A stretch of DNA of 42,956 bases. It comes from Prolixibacteraceae bacterium (GTDB taxonomy: Bacteria; Bacteroidota; Bacteroidia; Bacteroidales; Prolixibacteraceae). The stretch covers positions 1 to 42,956 of the forward strand of contig JALOCD010000027.1 of the NCBI GenBank assembly GCA_023228025.1, given 5' to 3'. Shown piece after piece: positions 26,094 to 33,221 of the stretch. The notes beneath the pieces were generated by a model. The model saw only the letters and a program-made list of their open reading frames with translations. It was not told where the DNA came from and did no database searches. The number at the start of each line of letters is the position of its first letter. Position 1 is the stretch's first letter. A program made the translations under genes and the position numbers.

Positions 26094-26362
26094 ATCTCGA
26101 TAGGGATTATGTGTGGGTAGAAATTTAATGGAAATGTTAAATTTCGTCCCGAATGGGCAATGTCATTAAGTTAAGAAAATTCTTAGTGTAATCTTTGTGC
26201 CTTGGTGGTAAGAAAAAACCGCCACAAAGAAGACACTAAAGCACTAAGGTTTCACAAAGTAAAAAAAAAGGATAATCATCCTTAACTTAATGACATTACC
26301 CGAATGAGACGAAATATTTTACGATATATTAGGTTTCTACCCACATTTTGTGCCTACGGCAC
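26094..26362. repeat. REPIN-like unit 1 with GTGGGTAGAAA ends and a long inner inverted repeat
   Basis: GTGGGTAGAAA at 26113-26123 faces its reverse complement at 26334-26344. Each has a palindrome on its outer side: ATCTCGATAGGGAT (26094-26107) and GTGCCTACGGCAC (26350-26362). Inside, arms at 26141-26175 and 26281-26315 are inverted over 35 bases, perfect for CTTAACTTAATGACATT and imperfect beyond. The core 26182-26257 is a looser palindrome with CTTTGTGCCTTGGTGGT and ACCGCCACAAAG. Confidence 0.8.
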
Positions 26363-26411
26363 GTTCTTTATTGTCAAAATATTGAGAAACTGTTTGAATT
26401 TTGTAAATCCA

Positions 26412-26530
26412 TATACCGGAGGTATAATATGTGGGTAGAAAGCAGATGATTGAAGATCCATTTCGTCCTGTACGGGACGAGATTATCATTGGGGATTAAT
26501 TTTCTACCCACATTAAATCCCTACCGGGAT
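26412..26530. repeat. REPIN-like unit 2 with GTGGGTAGAAA ends
   Basis: GTGGGTAGAAA at 26431-26441 faces its reverse complement at 26501-26511. The outer palindromes are TATACCGGAGGTATA (26412-26426) and ATCCCTACCGGGAT (26517-26530). An inner palindrome CGTCCTGTACGGGACG lies at 26464-26479. Outside the unit, AAACTGTTTGAATTTTGTAAA (from 26388) and TGTAAATTTAAACAGTCTCT (from 26537) are roughly inverted. From 26540 to 26727 only AT-rich filler is seen, including degenerate CAATTTTCAATTGTCC units. Confidence 0.8.
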
Positions 26531-26727
26531 AAAAAATGTAAATTTAAACAGTCTCTGAGTTAATAAAAACAAAATATAAAATTTAAGCAGTTTCTAAGTA
26601 TTGCGATTAATTTATTGCTATCTCAATTTTTATGTAAGGCATACTATTTCAGTGTTTTATGTCATTTCCCATTGTCTAAAATCAATTTTCAATTGTCCAT
26701 TATCAACTATTTAATAAAAGAACATTT

Positions 26728-27429
26728 ATGCAAAATTACCGGAGGTTCCTTGTATTAATTTGCATTACAATATCGGGTATATTCTTCCCTGCAATTTGCA
26801 AGTCCCAGTCACTGTCGGGAGTAACAGGGTTGATTACCATCCCAACGGCACGTATGCAAAAGGACGGCACGCTAAGTTTTGGAATCTCCTATTTTGAACG
26901 GAAACACCAGGTCTATTTTGACAGGACCAAGGATGTTGGTCACGCTTACATCAATCTGACCATTTTACCCTTTCTCGAGTTGGTTTTTAGGGCGAACAGG
27001 CCTTTGAATTATGAAACATTTAGCAAGTACACATTTGACCGTACACCAATGATTCGTATAAGACTTTTAAATGAAAGGAAATACCTGCCGGCTATCTTGT
27101 TGGGCATTCACGATTTTGCTTCGACCTCAAGCTGGGGCACGGTCTATTTCAATGCGACCTATTTGGTGTTGTCCAAAAAATCAGGTGATTTTGATGTTCA
27201 CTGTGGTTATGCCCCCAGGATCATGAAGGCTTCTGCTTATCAGTTGGATGGCCTTTTTGGCGGATTGGCCTATTCTCCCCATAAGGCCATCAATTTATTT
27301 GCAGAATATGATACCAAAACAATCAATTCAGGAGTTGAGTTCCTATTTTTGAAACACTTTGGGATCAGCCTGGCCACCATCAATTTCGACTCCTTCGCGG
27401 CCGGGATGAATTACAAGATATTTTTGTAG
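26728..27429 (+). CDS. YjbH/GfcD-like outer-membrane protein, N-terminal-half protein
   Basis: YjbH/GfcD is a large outer-membrane beta-barrel protein encoded with exopolysaccharide or capsule genes in proteobacteria. This 233-residue protein matches its first part: a signal peptide ending at CKSQ, then SLSGVTGLITIPTARMQKDG, followed by strands such as GTLSFGISYFERKHQVYF, PAILLGIHDFASTSSWG and HCGYAPRIMKASAYQLDGLF. It stops at NYKIFL, a normal barrel end. A full-length YjbH is about 700 residues; the missing remainder looks like the separate gene at 29108. It is flanked by two lipoprotein paralogs on the same strand. Family is fairly sure; function here is inference. Confidence 0.82.
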   Translation: MQNYRRFLVLICITISGIFFPAICKSQSLSGVTGLITIPTARMQKDGTLSFGISYFERKHQVYFDRTKDVGHAYINLTILPFLELVFRANRPLNYETFSKYTFDRTPMIRIRLLNERKYLPAILLGIHDFASTSSWGTVYFNATYLVLSKKSGDFDVHCGYAPRIMKASAYQLDGLFGGLAYSPHKAINLFAEYDTKTINSGVEFLFLKHFGISLATINFDSFAAGMNYKIFL

Positions 27430-27483
27430 TGAGCCGCCTTAAAATAAGTTGTGGCGCCTGCCACTGCTTGCTCATCTAAGCAC

Positions 27484-27685
27484 GATTGACAATTCCCCGG
27501 AAGTAATGTTGATAGATTTTTAGGACATTCAAAAAAATATTGGCATTATTTAAATTGGAATCATAACATTTTTATTGTTTCCACGTAAATAAGATGAAGT
27601 TTCTAACTTATTACTTTTTTATTACTGTTTGATAAATAAAATTATCCGATAGTATTCACTTTTTACACATTTTTAAAATTTAAGC
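27484..27685 (+). repeat. Duplicated leader, copy 2 (upstream of lipoprotein B)
   Basis: Counterpart of 24351-24589. It starts with GATTGACAATTCCCCGGAAG, a trace of the phosphoesterase 3' end. Shared later blocks are TTCAAAAAAATATT, GCATTATTTAA and, at 27615-27636, TTTTTTATTACTGTTTG followed by TAAA. It ends in AATTTAAGC before the ATG. Confidence 0.65.
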
Positions 27686-28963
27686 ATGGGAAAATCTAAT
27701 CTAAAATTGAGCCTAGCCTTATTGCTGGTGGCAATTGCAGGAATTGTGGTGTACAGTTGCCGGAAAAGCGAAGGACCGCCTGACCCGAATGCAAGCATAA
27801 CCGTTGAACGTAAGTTGGTTATCAGTGCATTGAATTCATTTGCAAGGGATTCCATCGGACAGTTCAGTGTTGCGATTACCTCTCCAGGTGGCACGATCAA
27901 CCAGGTCGCAACGGGAAATACCATAGTTGTTAAAGACCCTGTTTCAGGCGACTACACCATTGTTGTTTCAAAAGTCGGCTACAATACTTCTGCGCCTCAG
28001 GTTGTTACCTTTACCATCCCAACAGATTCAAAAGCAAGTGTTGTGTTTGATGTGAACTTTTTGTTGGTTAAACTGGCAACTCCTGTGGCTGTCACGGGTA
28101 CCGCCGGTGCAGTTATTGCTGTGAAAGAAAATTCGGAGTTACCCACCAGCGCCCCGGTTGCCAATGCTACAATAACTCCTGGAACAGTTTTTACGCTGGC
28201 CGACGGCACCAAGCCTGCCACTGTCAGCATTACAGCCACCAATATCCCTACTGAAGCTAGTACTGCCCCAATAACAACTGTCGGAGGGGAGCAGGTGTCA
28301 GAACTGACCGGAAGTCCGGAGTTGGTCAACAATTCGGTCCCGTTACAAGAGTTAGACCTGCAACCTTCGGGTCTGGTTTCAAGTATTCCGATGATGATTG
28401 ATATGTACATCGGGGATGACTATCCGGATGATATGTCGTTGGACGAAAAAATAGCCAGTCAATCCGGCCTTACATTAAACTATGTCAGGAGTGACGGTAC
28501 AGTTGAAGAGGTTAGCCCTGATCACTTTTCTGCAGACAGAAATACTGTCTATTATAAGATATCCCACTTCTCCAGGTGGAGACGATTGAATAAGCATGTT
28601 AAGATGAGTAGGGCTTCCCCATTTCATACGTTTGAGACAATAAGTAAAACTTCAAATTGTGGTGGCGTCGTTGCCGGATGGATCATATCATCCAGAACTT
28701 ATTTAAGAAGTTCAAAGATAGCATACCTGCTTTCAGGTGGTAGAAAGACCCGTAGTTTGAAATACAGAAGCCAAGCATATATAGGTTTGATCGAATCCCC
28801 TACGGGATATTATGTCAAAGCAGACGCTGTTTTCAGGATAGAGAATTGGATATTGAAATCTTCAGTTCCAGGTTATATTGCAACTTATAATGTCCAAGTG
28901 CCAGTCTACCCTGTAGCAGTAAATCAAACCTTTATTCCTTGCCACAATCAGGGAGGCAACTAG
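27686..28963 (+). CDS. Lipoprotein B: paralog of lipoprotein A with its own C-terminal module
   Basis: The 425-residue paralog of the gene at 24590 has the same leader (VVYSC, Cys 25), the same PEGA-like domain (TVERKLVISALNSF) and the same IGDDYP and ISHFSRW segments. Sequence is colinear without gaps for the first ~307 residues. The last ~118 residues (DNA from about 28607) are only about a third to two-fifths identical by eye, but the frame of the module is kept: Cys near 325, SPTGYYVKADAVFRIENW, and the tail FIPCHNQGG with Cys 419 at the same position. The tail HNQGG occurs once. It lies 256 bases after the YjbH N-half gene and converges on the YjbH C-half gene. Confidence 0.85.
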   Translation: MGKSNLKLSLALLLVAIAGIVVYSCRKSEGPPDPNASITVERKLVISALNSFARDSIGQFSVAITSPGGTINQVATGNTIVVKDPVSGDYTIVVSKVGYNTSAPQVVTFTIPTDSKASVVFDVNFLLVKLATPVAVTGTAGAVIAVKENSELPTSAPVANATITPGTVFTLADGTKPATVSITATNIPTEASTAPITTVGGEQVSELTGSPELVNNSVPLQELDLQPSGLVSSIPMMIDMYIGDDYPDDMSLDEKIASQSGLTLNYVRSDGTVEEVSPDHFSADRNTVYYKISHFSRWRRLNKHVKMSRASPFHTFETISKTSNCGGVVAGWIISSRTYLRSSKIAYLLSGGRKTRSLKYRSQAYIGLIESPTGYYVKADAVFRIENWILKSSVPGYIATYNVQVPVYPVAVNQTFIPCHNQGGN

Positions 28964-29028
28964 CACTGATTAACATATAAAGAATAGCATGTTTTGATAA
29001 AATTTACCATATTTCAATATTAGAGAAA

Positions 29029-29070
29029 CCCCCATAATCCATCCTTCTTTGGATTATGAGGGCTTTTTTT
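29029..29070 (+). terminator. Bidirectional-looking terminator after lipoprotein B
   Basis: CCCATAATCC (29031-29040) pairs with GGATTATGAGGG (29051-29062) around a short loop. Seven T follow on the plus strand. It lies between convergent genes; on the minus strand the stem is followed by TTTCTCT, so it may also serve the gene ending at 29108. Confidence 0.88.
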
Positions 29071-29107
29071 GAAGAGCAAAAATGTTCAGCAATTTCTATA
29101 CTACCCA

Positions 29108-30385
29108 TCAGGGAGTCTGCAACTGCTTGTAGATAAAATCAGGATTGAGGTTTTTGAAGGTTTCGTTCCAATCGCGGTTGGTCCGATAGGTGGTTGCCAG
29201 CGGATCGACTGTCCGCTCCCTAAATTCCCAATTGAAATATCTGGAAAGGTTAACCCTGAATTTAGAGGGTTTGAACCCTTTCCGGGGAGCAATAGGAATA
29301 AGGAGATTGAAACCGCCGACGGTTCCGGTTTCACCATCGGAATGAAGGGTAGATTTTATCACAAATAATCCAATGGCCAATTCATGGAACTGCCTGGAAA
29401 TATCTACCCGGACTGCTTTATCATCGTACAAAAATTTCCCGGCTGTTATACGGGTAGTAAAATCATATTTTGGCTCTCGGTATTCGGCAAAAAATGTATA
29501 ATTAAGTTTGGTGTCATTTGGAACGTAATTGAAATAACCATCTCCGATATACATCAAGCCTGTGTAACCAGCGGAAAAGCCGGTACAAATTCTCCCGTTA
29601 TTAAAATATTTACGCACATCGGCCGATACTCCATACCTCTGGTAGATGATGTCTGAACTTATTCTGTTGGGGAAAGCGAAAATCCCTGCCGATCCATAAA
29701 TAAACACATCATTGGGCAATCGAAACAGTTGGTTGAGCATGGCCGATTCCAATCTTACTTTAGATTCGTCTTTTTGAGACAATTCATTGTATAGTGGTAT
29801 CGTAATCTGGAAAGATAACAATGATCCTTTCCAAAGTGAGGTTTGTAGGATGGGAGAGATGCTGAACTTCAATTTTACTGGCTTATCCTCATTCCCCAGT
29901 GTCAGGCCATAGCCCGGTAGAAAAAAGAGGTCAATTTTTCCAAACGCCCTGTTTTGAAATTTAAGGTTTTTCCGTATCGAGCTCAGATTATCACTGTTCA
30001 ATTCAGTACTAACTATGTTATTCCGGGGGTATTCGCCAACAGCTAGGTTCATCCTCTTTTTGTAATCCAAAACCCCAGTTGTTATCAGTGCGACCGGCAC
30101 CTCATAGTGCATGGGAACCACATGCAAAATGGTCGAGTCACTCAATGCGGAAGAGGCTAATTTGAATATTTGCGACAGTCCGTCAATTTCCCAGCGAAAG
30201 TATCGGTTCTCATAGAAGAGGTAAACATCATTCTTTTCCTGGTGAATGCCGACACTTTCGAATCCATTTTGGACAAGTGTCCTGGAAAGGGCAACGAGTG
30301 GGTTTGAACTTTCCTGGGCTTTGGTTCCAGGAGAAATAAACAGGAATATTAGTAGGAGTGGGTAGAGGCAGGTTTTTGTTTTCAT
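29108..30385 (-). CDS. YjbH/GfcD-like outer-membrane protein, C-terminal-half protein
   Basis: This 425-residue protein matches the middle and C-terminal parts of YjbH/GfcD. A signal peptide ends at GTKAQ, so it is exported on its own. Residues about 25-130 are the periplasmic part (LVQNGFESVGIHQEKNDVYL, FYENRYFRWEIDGL). The barrel part includes LEYRLE-like strands, RLPNDVFIYGSAGIFAFPNR, RYGVSADVRKYFNNGR, and the family-like ending GGFNLLIPIAPRKGF, RVNLSRYFNWEF. Together with the 233-residue protein at 26728 it would add up to about one full YjbH. It points toward lipoprotein B and shares a terminator region. Confidence 0.8.
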   Translation of the reverse strand: MKTKTCLYPLLLIFLFISPGTKAQESSNPLVALSRTLVQNGFESVGIHQEKNDVYLFYENRYFRWEIDGLSQIFKLASSALSDSTILHVVPMHYEVPVALITTGVLDYKKRMNLAVGEYPRNNIVSTELNSDNLSSIRKNLKFQNRAFGKIDLFFLPGYGLTLGNEDKPVKLKFSISPILQTSLWKGSLLSFQITIPLYNELSQKDESKVRLESAMLNQLFRLPNDVFIYGSAGIFAFPNRISSDIIYQRYGVSADVRKYFNNGRICTGFSAGYTGLMYIGDGYFNYVPNDTKLNYTFFAEYREPKYDFTTRITAGKFLYDDKAVRVDISRQFHELAIGLFVIKSTLHSDGETGTVGGFNLLIPIAPRKGFKPSKFRVNLSRYFNWEFRERTVDPLATTYRTNRDWNETFKNLNPDFIYKQLQTP

Positions 30386-30587
30386 AAAATTTTCAATTTT
30401 TCAGGAACTATTGAAATGTCTGGAGTATACGCATGAATTGGCGCCAAGGTTAACAGTTGTCATCCTATTGCATCAACGATCTTAATTAATTGTTACAAAA
30501 GAATAATGTATGAGGATTTTCCCATTGTACCACCACATTGTTGTCAATGTATTGTAAAGGTAAAAATTTAAAAATGAAATTTTTGCT

Positions 30588-30595
30588 TATCTTTG
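30588..30595 (+). promoter_or_regulatory. Predicted -7 box of lepA
   Basis: TATCTTTG matches TAnnTTTG exactly and is followed by CAGCC, a common start context in Bacteroidota. The region 20-25 bases upstream is A/T-rich without a clear TTTG. Transcription would begin near 30602, about 40 bases before lepA. Confidence 0.5.
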
Positions 30596-30642
30596 CAGCC
30601 ACAAATAATGAGTTGAAATACAGATTATCAAGTATATAAGGT

Positions 30643-32436
30643 ATGTCAGACAGTAATAACATCCGAAATTTTTGCATCATTGCCCACATTGACCATGGGA
30701 AAAGCACGTTGGCCGATCGCCTGTTGGAAATGACCTCCACGATCAGCGGACGCGACATGGAGGCGCAGGTGCTGGATGACATGGATTTGGAAAAGGAGCG
30801 TGGAATAACCATCAAGAGCCATGCGATTCAGATGGAGTATATTCACAACGACGAGAAATACCTTTTAAACCTGATCGATACCCCCGGGCATGTCGATTTT
30901 TCGTACGAAGTATCGCGTTCAATCGCTGCCTGTGAAGGCGCCTTGCTGATCATCGATGCGACACAGGGCATCCAGGCCCAGACCATTTCGAACCTCTATC
31001 TGGCCATCGAGCACGATTTGGAGATCATTCCAATCATGAACAAAATGGATTTGCCCAACGCTATGCCGGAGGTGGTCGAGGACCAGATCATCGAACTGAT
31101 TGGCTGCAAAAGATCAACCATTATCCGGGCATCCGGTAAAACGGGTGAGGGAGTTGCGGAGATACTCGAACGTATTCTTACAGATATACCCGCTCCGGAA
31201 GGAGATCCGGACGCCCCACTCCAGGCGTTGATTTTTGACTCTGTCTTCAATCAATTCCGGGGTGTGATTGCCTATTTTAAAGTTGCCAATGGCACTGTTC
31301 GTAAAGGTGATCTCGTCAAGTTTGTAGCTGCCGATAAGCAATACAATGTTGATGAGGTCGGTGTGCTGAAAATGGGCCTGGAAATCCGTGATGAATTAAG
31401 CGCTGGTGATGTTGGCTACATCATATGCGGCATCAAGACTGCCCGCGAAATCAAGGTAGGGGATACCATCACGCAGGTGAAAAATCCAGCGATAGCTATT
31501 TCCGGTTTTGAAGATGTGAAACCAATGGTTTTTGCCGGAGTATATCCTATTGATAGTGAGGATTATGAAGATCTGCGCAATGCAATGGAAAAATTGCAAT
31601 TAAACGATGCTTCACTTACATATGTACCGGAATCATCCATGGCGTTGGGCTTTGGTTTCAGGTGTGGCTTCCTTGGATTGCTTCACATGGAGATTGTGCA
31701 GGAGCGGCTCGACCGGGAGTTCGACATGAATGTGATCACCACGGTGCCTAACGTCTCCTACATGGTTACCACCCGGGCAGGTGAAGTTTTCGAGGTTTAC
31801 AATCCTGCCGGATTGCCTGAAGCTACATTGATCGAGCAGATCGAAGAGCCTTTCATACAAGCGCAAATCATTACCCGCTCTGAATACATCGGCTCTATAA
31901 TGACTTTATGCCTTGATAAACGTGGGATGATGACAAAGCAGGATTACCTCACTGCCGACAGGGCCGAACTTACCTTCGACATGCCGCTGGGGGAGATTGT
32001 GATTGACTTCTATGATAAACTGAAGAGTATCTCAAAGGGTTATGCCTCATTTGATTACCATATAACTGGCTATCGCCCCGCCAAACTTGTGAAGCTGGAC
32101 ATCTTGTTAAATAGTGAACCGGTTGACGCACTTTCGACGTTGTTGCACGTTGATAATGCCTATAATTTCGGTCGTAGAATCTGTGAAAAACTGAAGGAGT
32201 TGATCCCGCGTCAGCAATATGATGTTGCGATTCAGGGAGCCATTGGAGCAAAGATCATCTCAAGGGAGACGGTGAAGGCGGTTCGTAAGGATGTTACCGC
32301 CAAATGTTATGGCGGCGATATCACGCGAAAACGTAAACTGCTTGACAAACAGAAGAAAGGTAAGAAGCGGATGAAGCAGATTGGAAACGTGGAAGTACCG
32401 CAGAAGGCTTTCCTTGCTGTGCTGAAGCTGGATTAG
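30643..32436 (+). CDS. lepA: Elongation factor 4 (LepA), ribosome-associated GTPase
   Basis: LepA is a translation GTPase acting on ribosomes, linked to back-translocation and to subunit biogenesis. GTPase motifs are intact: AHIDHGKSTLADRLL, DTPGHVDFSYEVSRS and NKMDLPNA. The switch region has KERGITIKSHAIQM. The LepA-specific C-terminal domain ends with KKGKKRMKQIGNVEVPQKAF. The 597-residue length is exactly typical. The gene stands alone; its stop is followed by an inverted repeat array shared with the convergent response-regulator gene. Confidence 0.98.
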   Translation: MSDSNNIRNFCIIAHIDHGKSTLADRLLEMTSTISGRDMEAQVLDDMDLEKERGITIKSHAIQMEYIHNDEKYLLNLIDTPGHVDFSYEVSRSIAACEGALLIIDATQGIQAQTISNLYLAIEHDLEIIPIMNKMDLPNAMPEVVEDQIIELIGCKRSTIIRASGKTGEGVAEILERILTDIPAPEGDPDAPLQALIFDSVFNQFRGVIAYFKVANGTVRKGDLVKFVAADKQYNVDEVGVLKMGLEIRDELSAGDVGYIICGIKTAREIKVGDTITQVKNPAIAISGFEDVKPMVFAGVYPIDSEDYEDLRNAMEKLQLNDASLTYVPESSMALGFGFRCGFLGLLHMEIVQERLDREFDMNVITTVPNVSYMVTTRAGEVFEVYNPAGLPEATLIEQIEEPFIQAQIITRSEYIGSIMTLCLDKRGMMTKQDYLTADRAELTFDMPLGEIVIDFYDKLKSISKGYASFDYHITGYRPAKLVKLDILLNSEPVDALSTLLHVDNAYNFGRRICEKLKELIPRQQYDVAIQGAIGAKIISRETVKAVRKDVTAKCYGGDITRKRKLLDKQKKGKKRMKQIGNVEVPQKAFLAVLKLD

Positions 32437-32438
32437 AC

Positions 32439-32523
32439 AGTTATGAGTTATAAGTTATGAGTTTTGGTAGAACTTATAACTCATATCTCATAACTCATAT
32501 CTCATAACTCATATCTCATAACT
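32439..32523. repeat. Inverted array of TTATGAG/ATAACTC units between convergent genes
   Basis: The left arm (32439-32463) is made of AGTTATGAGTTATAAG units and the right part contains the complementary units. TCATATCTCATAAC is repeated exactly three times at 32481-32522. The array starts 3 bases after the lepA stop and ends 2 bases before the response-regulator stop. Confidence 0.92.
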
Positions 32524-32525
32524 AT

Positions 32526-33212
32526 TTAGATTATCAGCTTATACCCTTTGCCGTGAATGTTGATGATTTCAATTCCGGCCTCATCTTTCAGGTGTTTTCT
32601 CAGCTTGGTAATATACACGTCCATGCTTCTGGCATTGAAATAGTTGTCGTCGACCCAGATAGTTTTGAGGGCATAATTGCGCTCAAGGACTTTATTGGCG
32701 TTGACGCAAAGAAGACGGAGCAGCTCAGACTCTTTGGTGGTAAGCTTGGTGCTGTCTACGGCATCCGAAAGGGTTTGTTTCCGGGCATCGAAAGTAAACC
32801 GGCCTAATTTGAAAACAACCTGGGTATTGTCTCCTTCGCCCAAGGTCCTTCTCAGAATAGCTTCGATACGGAAAATGAGCTCTTCCATGCTAAATGGCTT
32901 GGTCATATAGTCGTCGCCGCCCAGACGGAATCCTTCTATCACATCCTCCTTCATGTTTTTGGCAGTAAGAAAGATGATAGGAATTTCACTGTTGATCATC
33001 CGGATCTCTTTGGCCAGGGTGAATCCATCCTTCTTAGGCATCATCACATCGAAAATGCAAAGGTCGTACTGATTTTTCTGAAAGCCTTTGAATGCAGCCT
33101 CCCCGTCGGGATATAGATCAGTGTCGTAGCCTTTGGCAATCAGGTATTCCCTAAGCAACGAACCCAGGTTTTCATCATCTTCACTTAAGATAACTCTCAT
33201 CTTCTTTTCCAT
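32526..33212 (-). CDS. rprY: Response regulator, OmpR/PhoB type (RprY-like)
   Basis: DNA-binding regulator paired with the histidine kinase 9 bases upstream. The receiver domain has acidic residues in SEDDENLG, the phosphoacceptor Asp 55 in YDLCIFDVMMPKKDGF, and FLTAKN with DDYMTKPF. The C-terminal winged helix has LTTKESELLRLLCVNANKVL and SMDVYITKLRKHL, ending at GKGYKLII. The 228-residue length is standard. The pair resembles RprX/RprY of Bacteroides, named by similarity of pattern. Its regulon cannot be read here. Met 5 (33200) is a possible alternative start. Confidence 0.9.
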   Translation of the reverse strand: MEKKMRVILSEDDENLGSLLREYLIAKGYDTDLYPDGEAAFKGFQKNQYDLCIFDVMMPKKDGFTLAKEIRMINSEIPIIFLTAKNMKEDVIEGFRLGGDDYMTKPFSMEELIFRIEAILRRTLGEGDNTQVVFKLGRFTFDARKQTLSDAVDSTKLTTKESELLRLLCVNANKVLERNYALKTIWVDDNYFNARSMDVYITKLRKHLKDEAGIEIINIHGKGYKLII

Positions 33213-33221
33213 AATAATTTA

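Noticed and set aside
26094..26530. Riboswitch or structured ncRNA upstream of the YjbH N-half gene
   Set aside because: The structure is explained by paired REP-like palindromes in both orientations; no known riboswitch motif was recognised.
32439..32523. CRISPR array
   Set aside because: Units are 7-14 bases, without unique spacers, and there are no cas genes.
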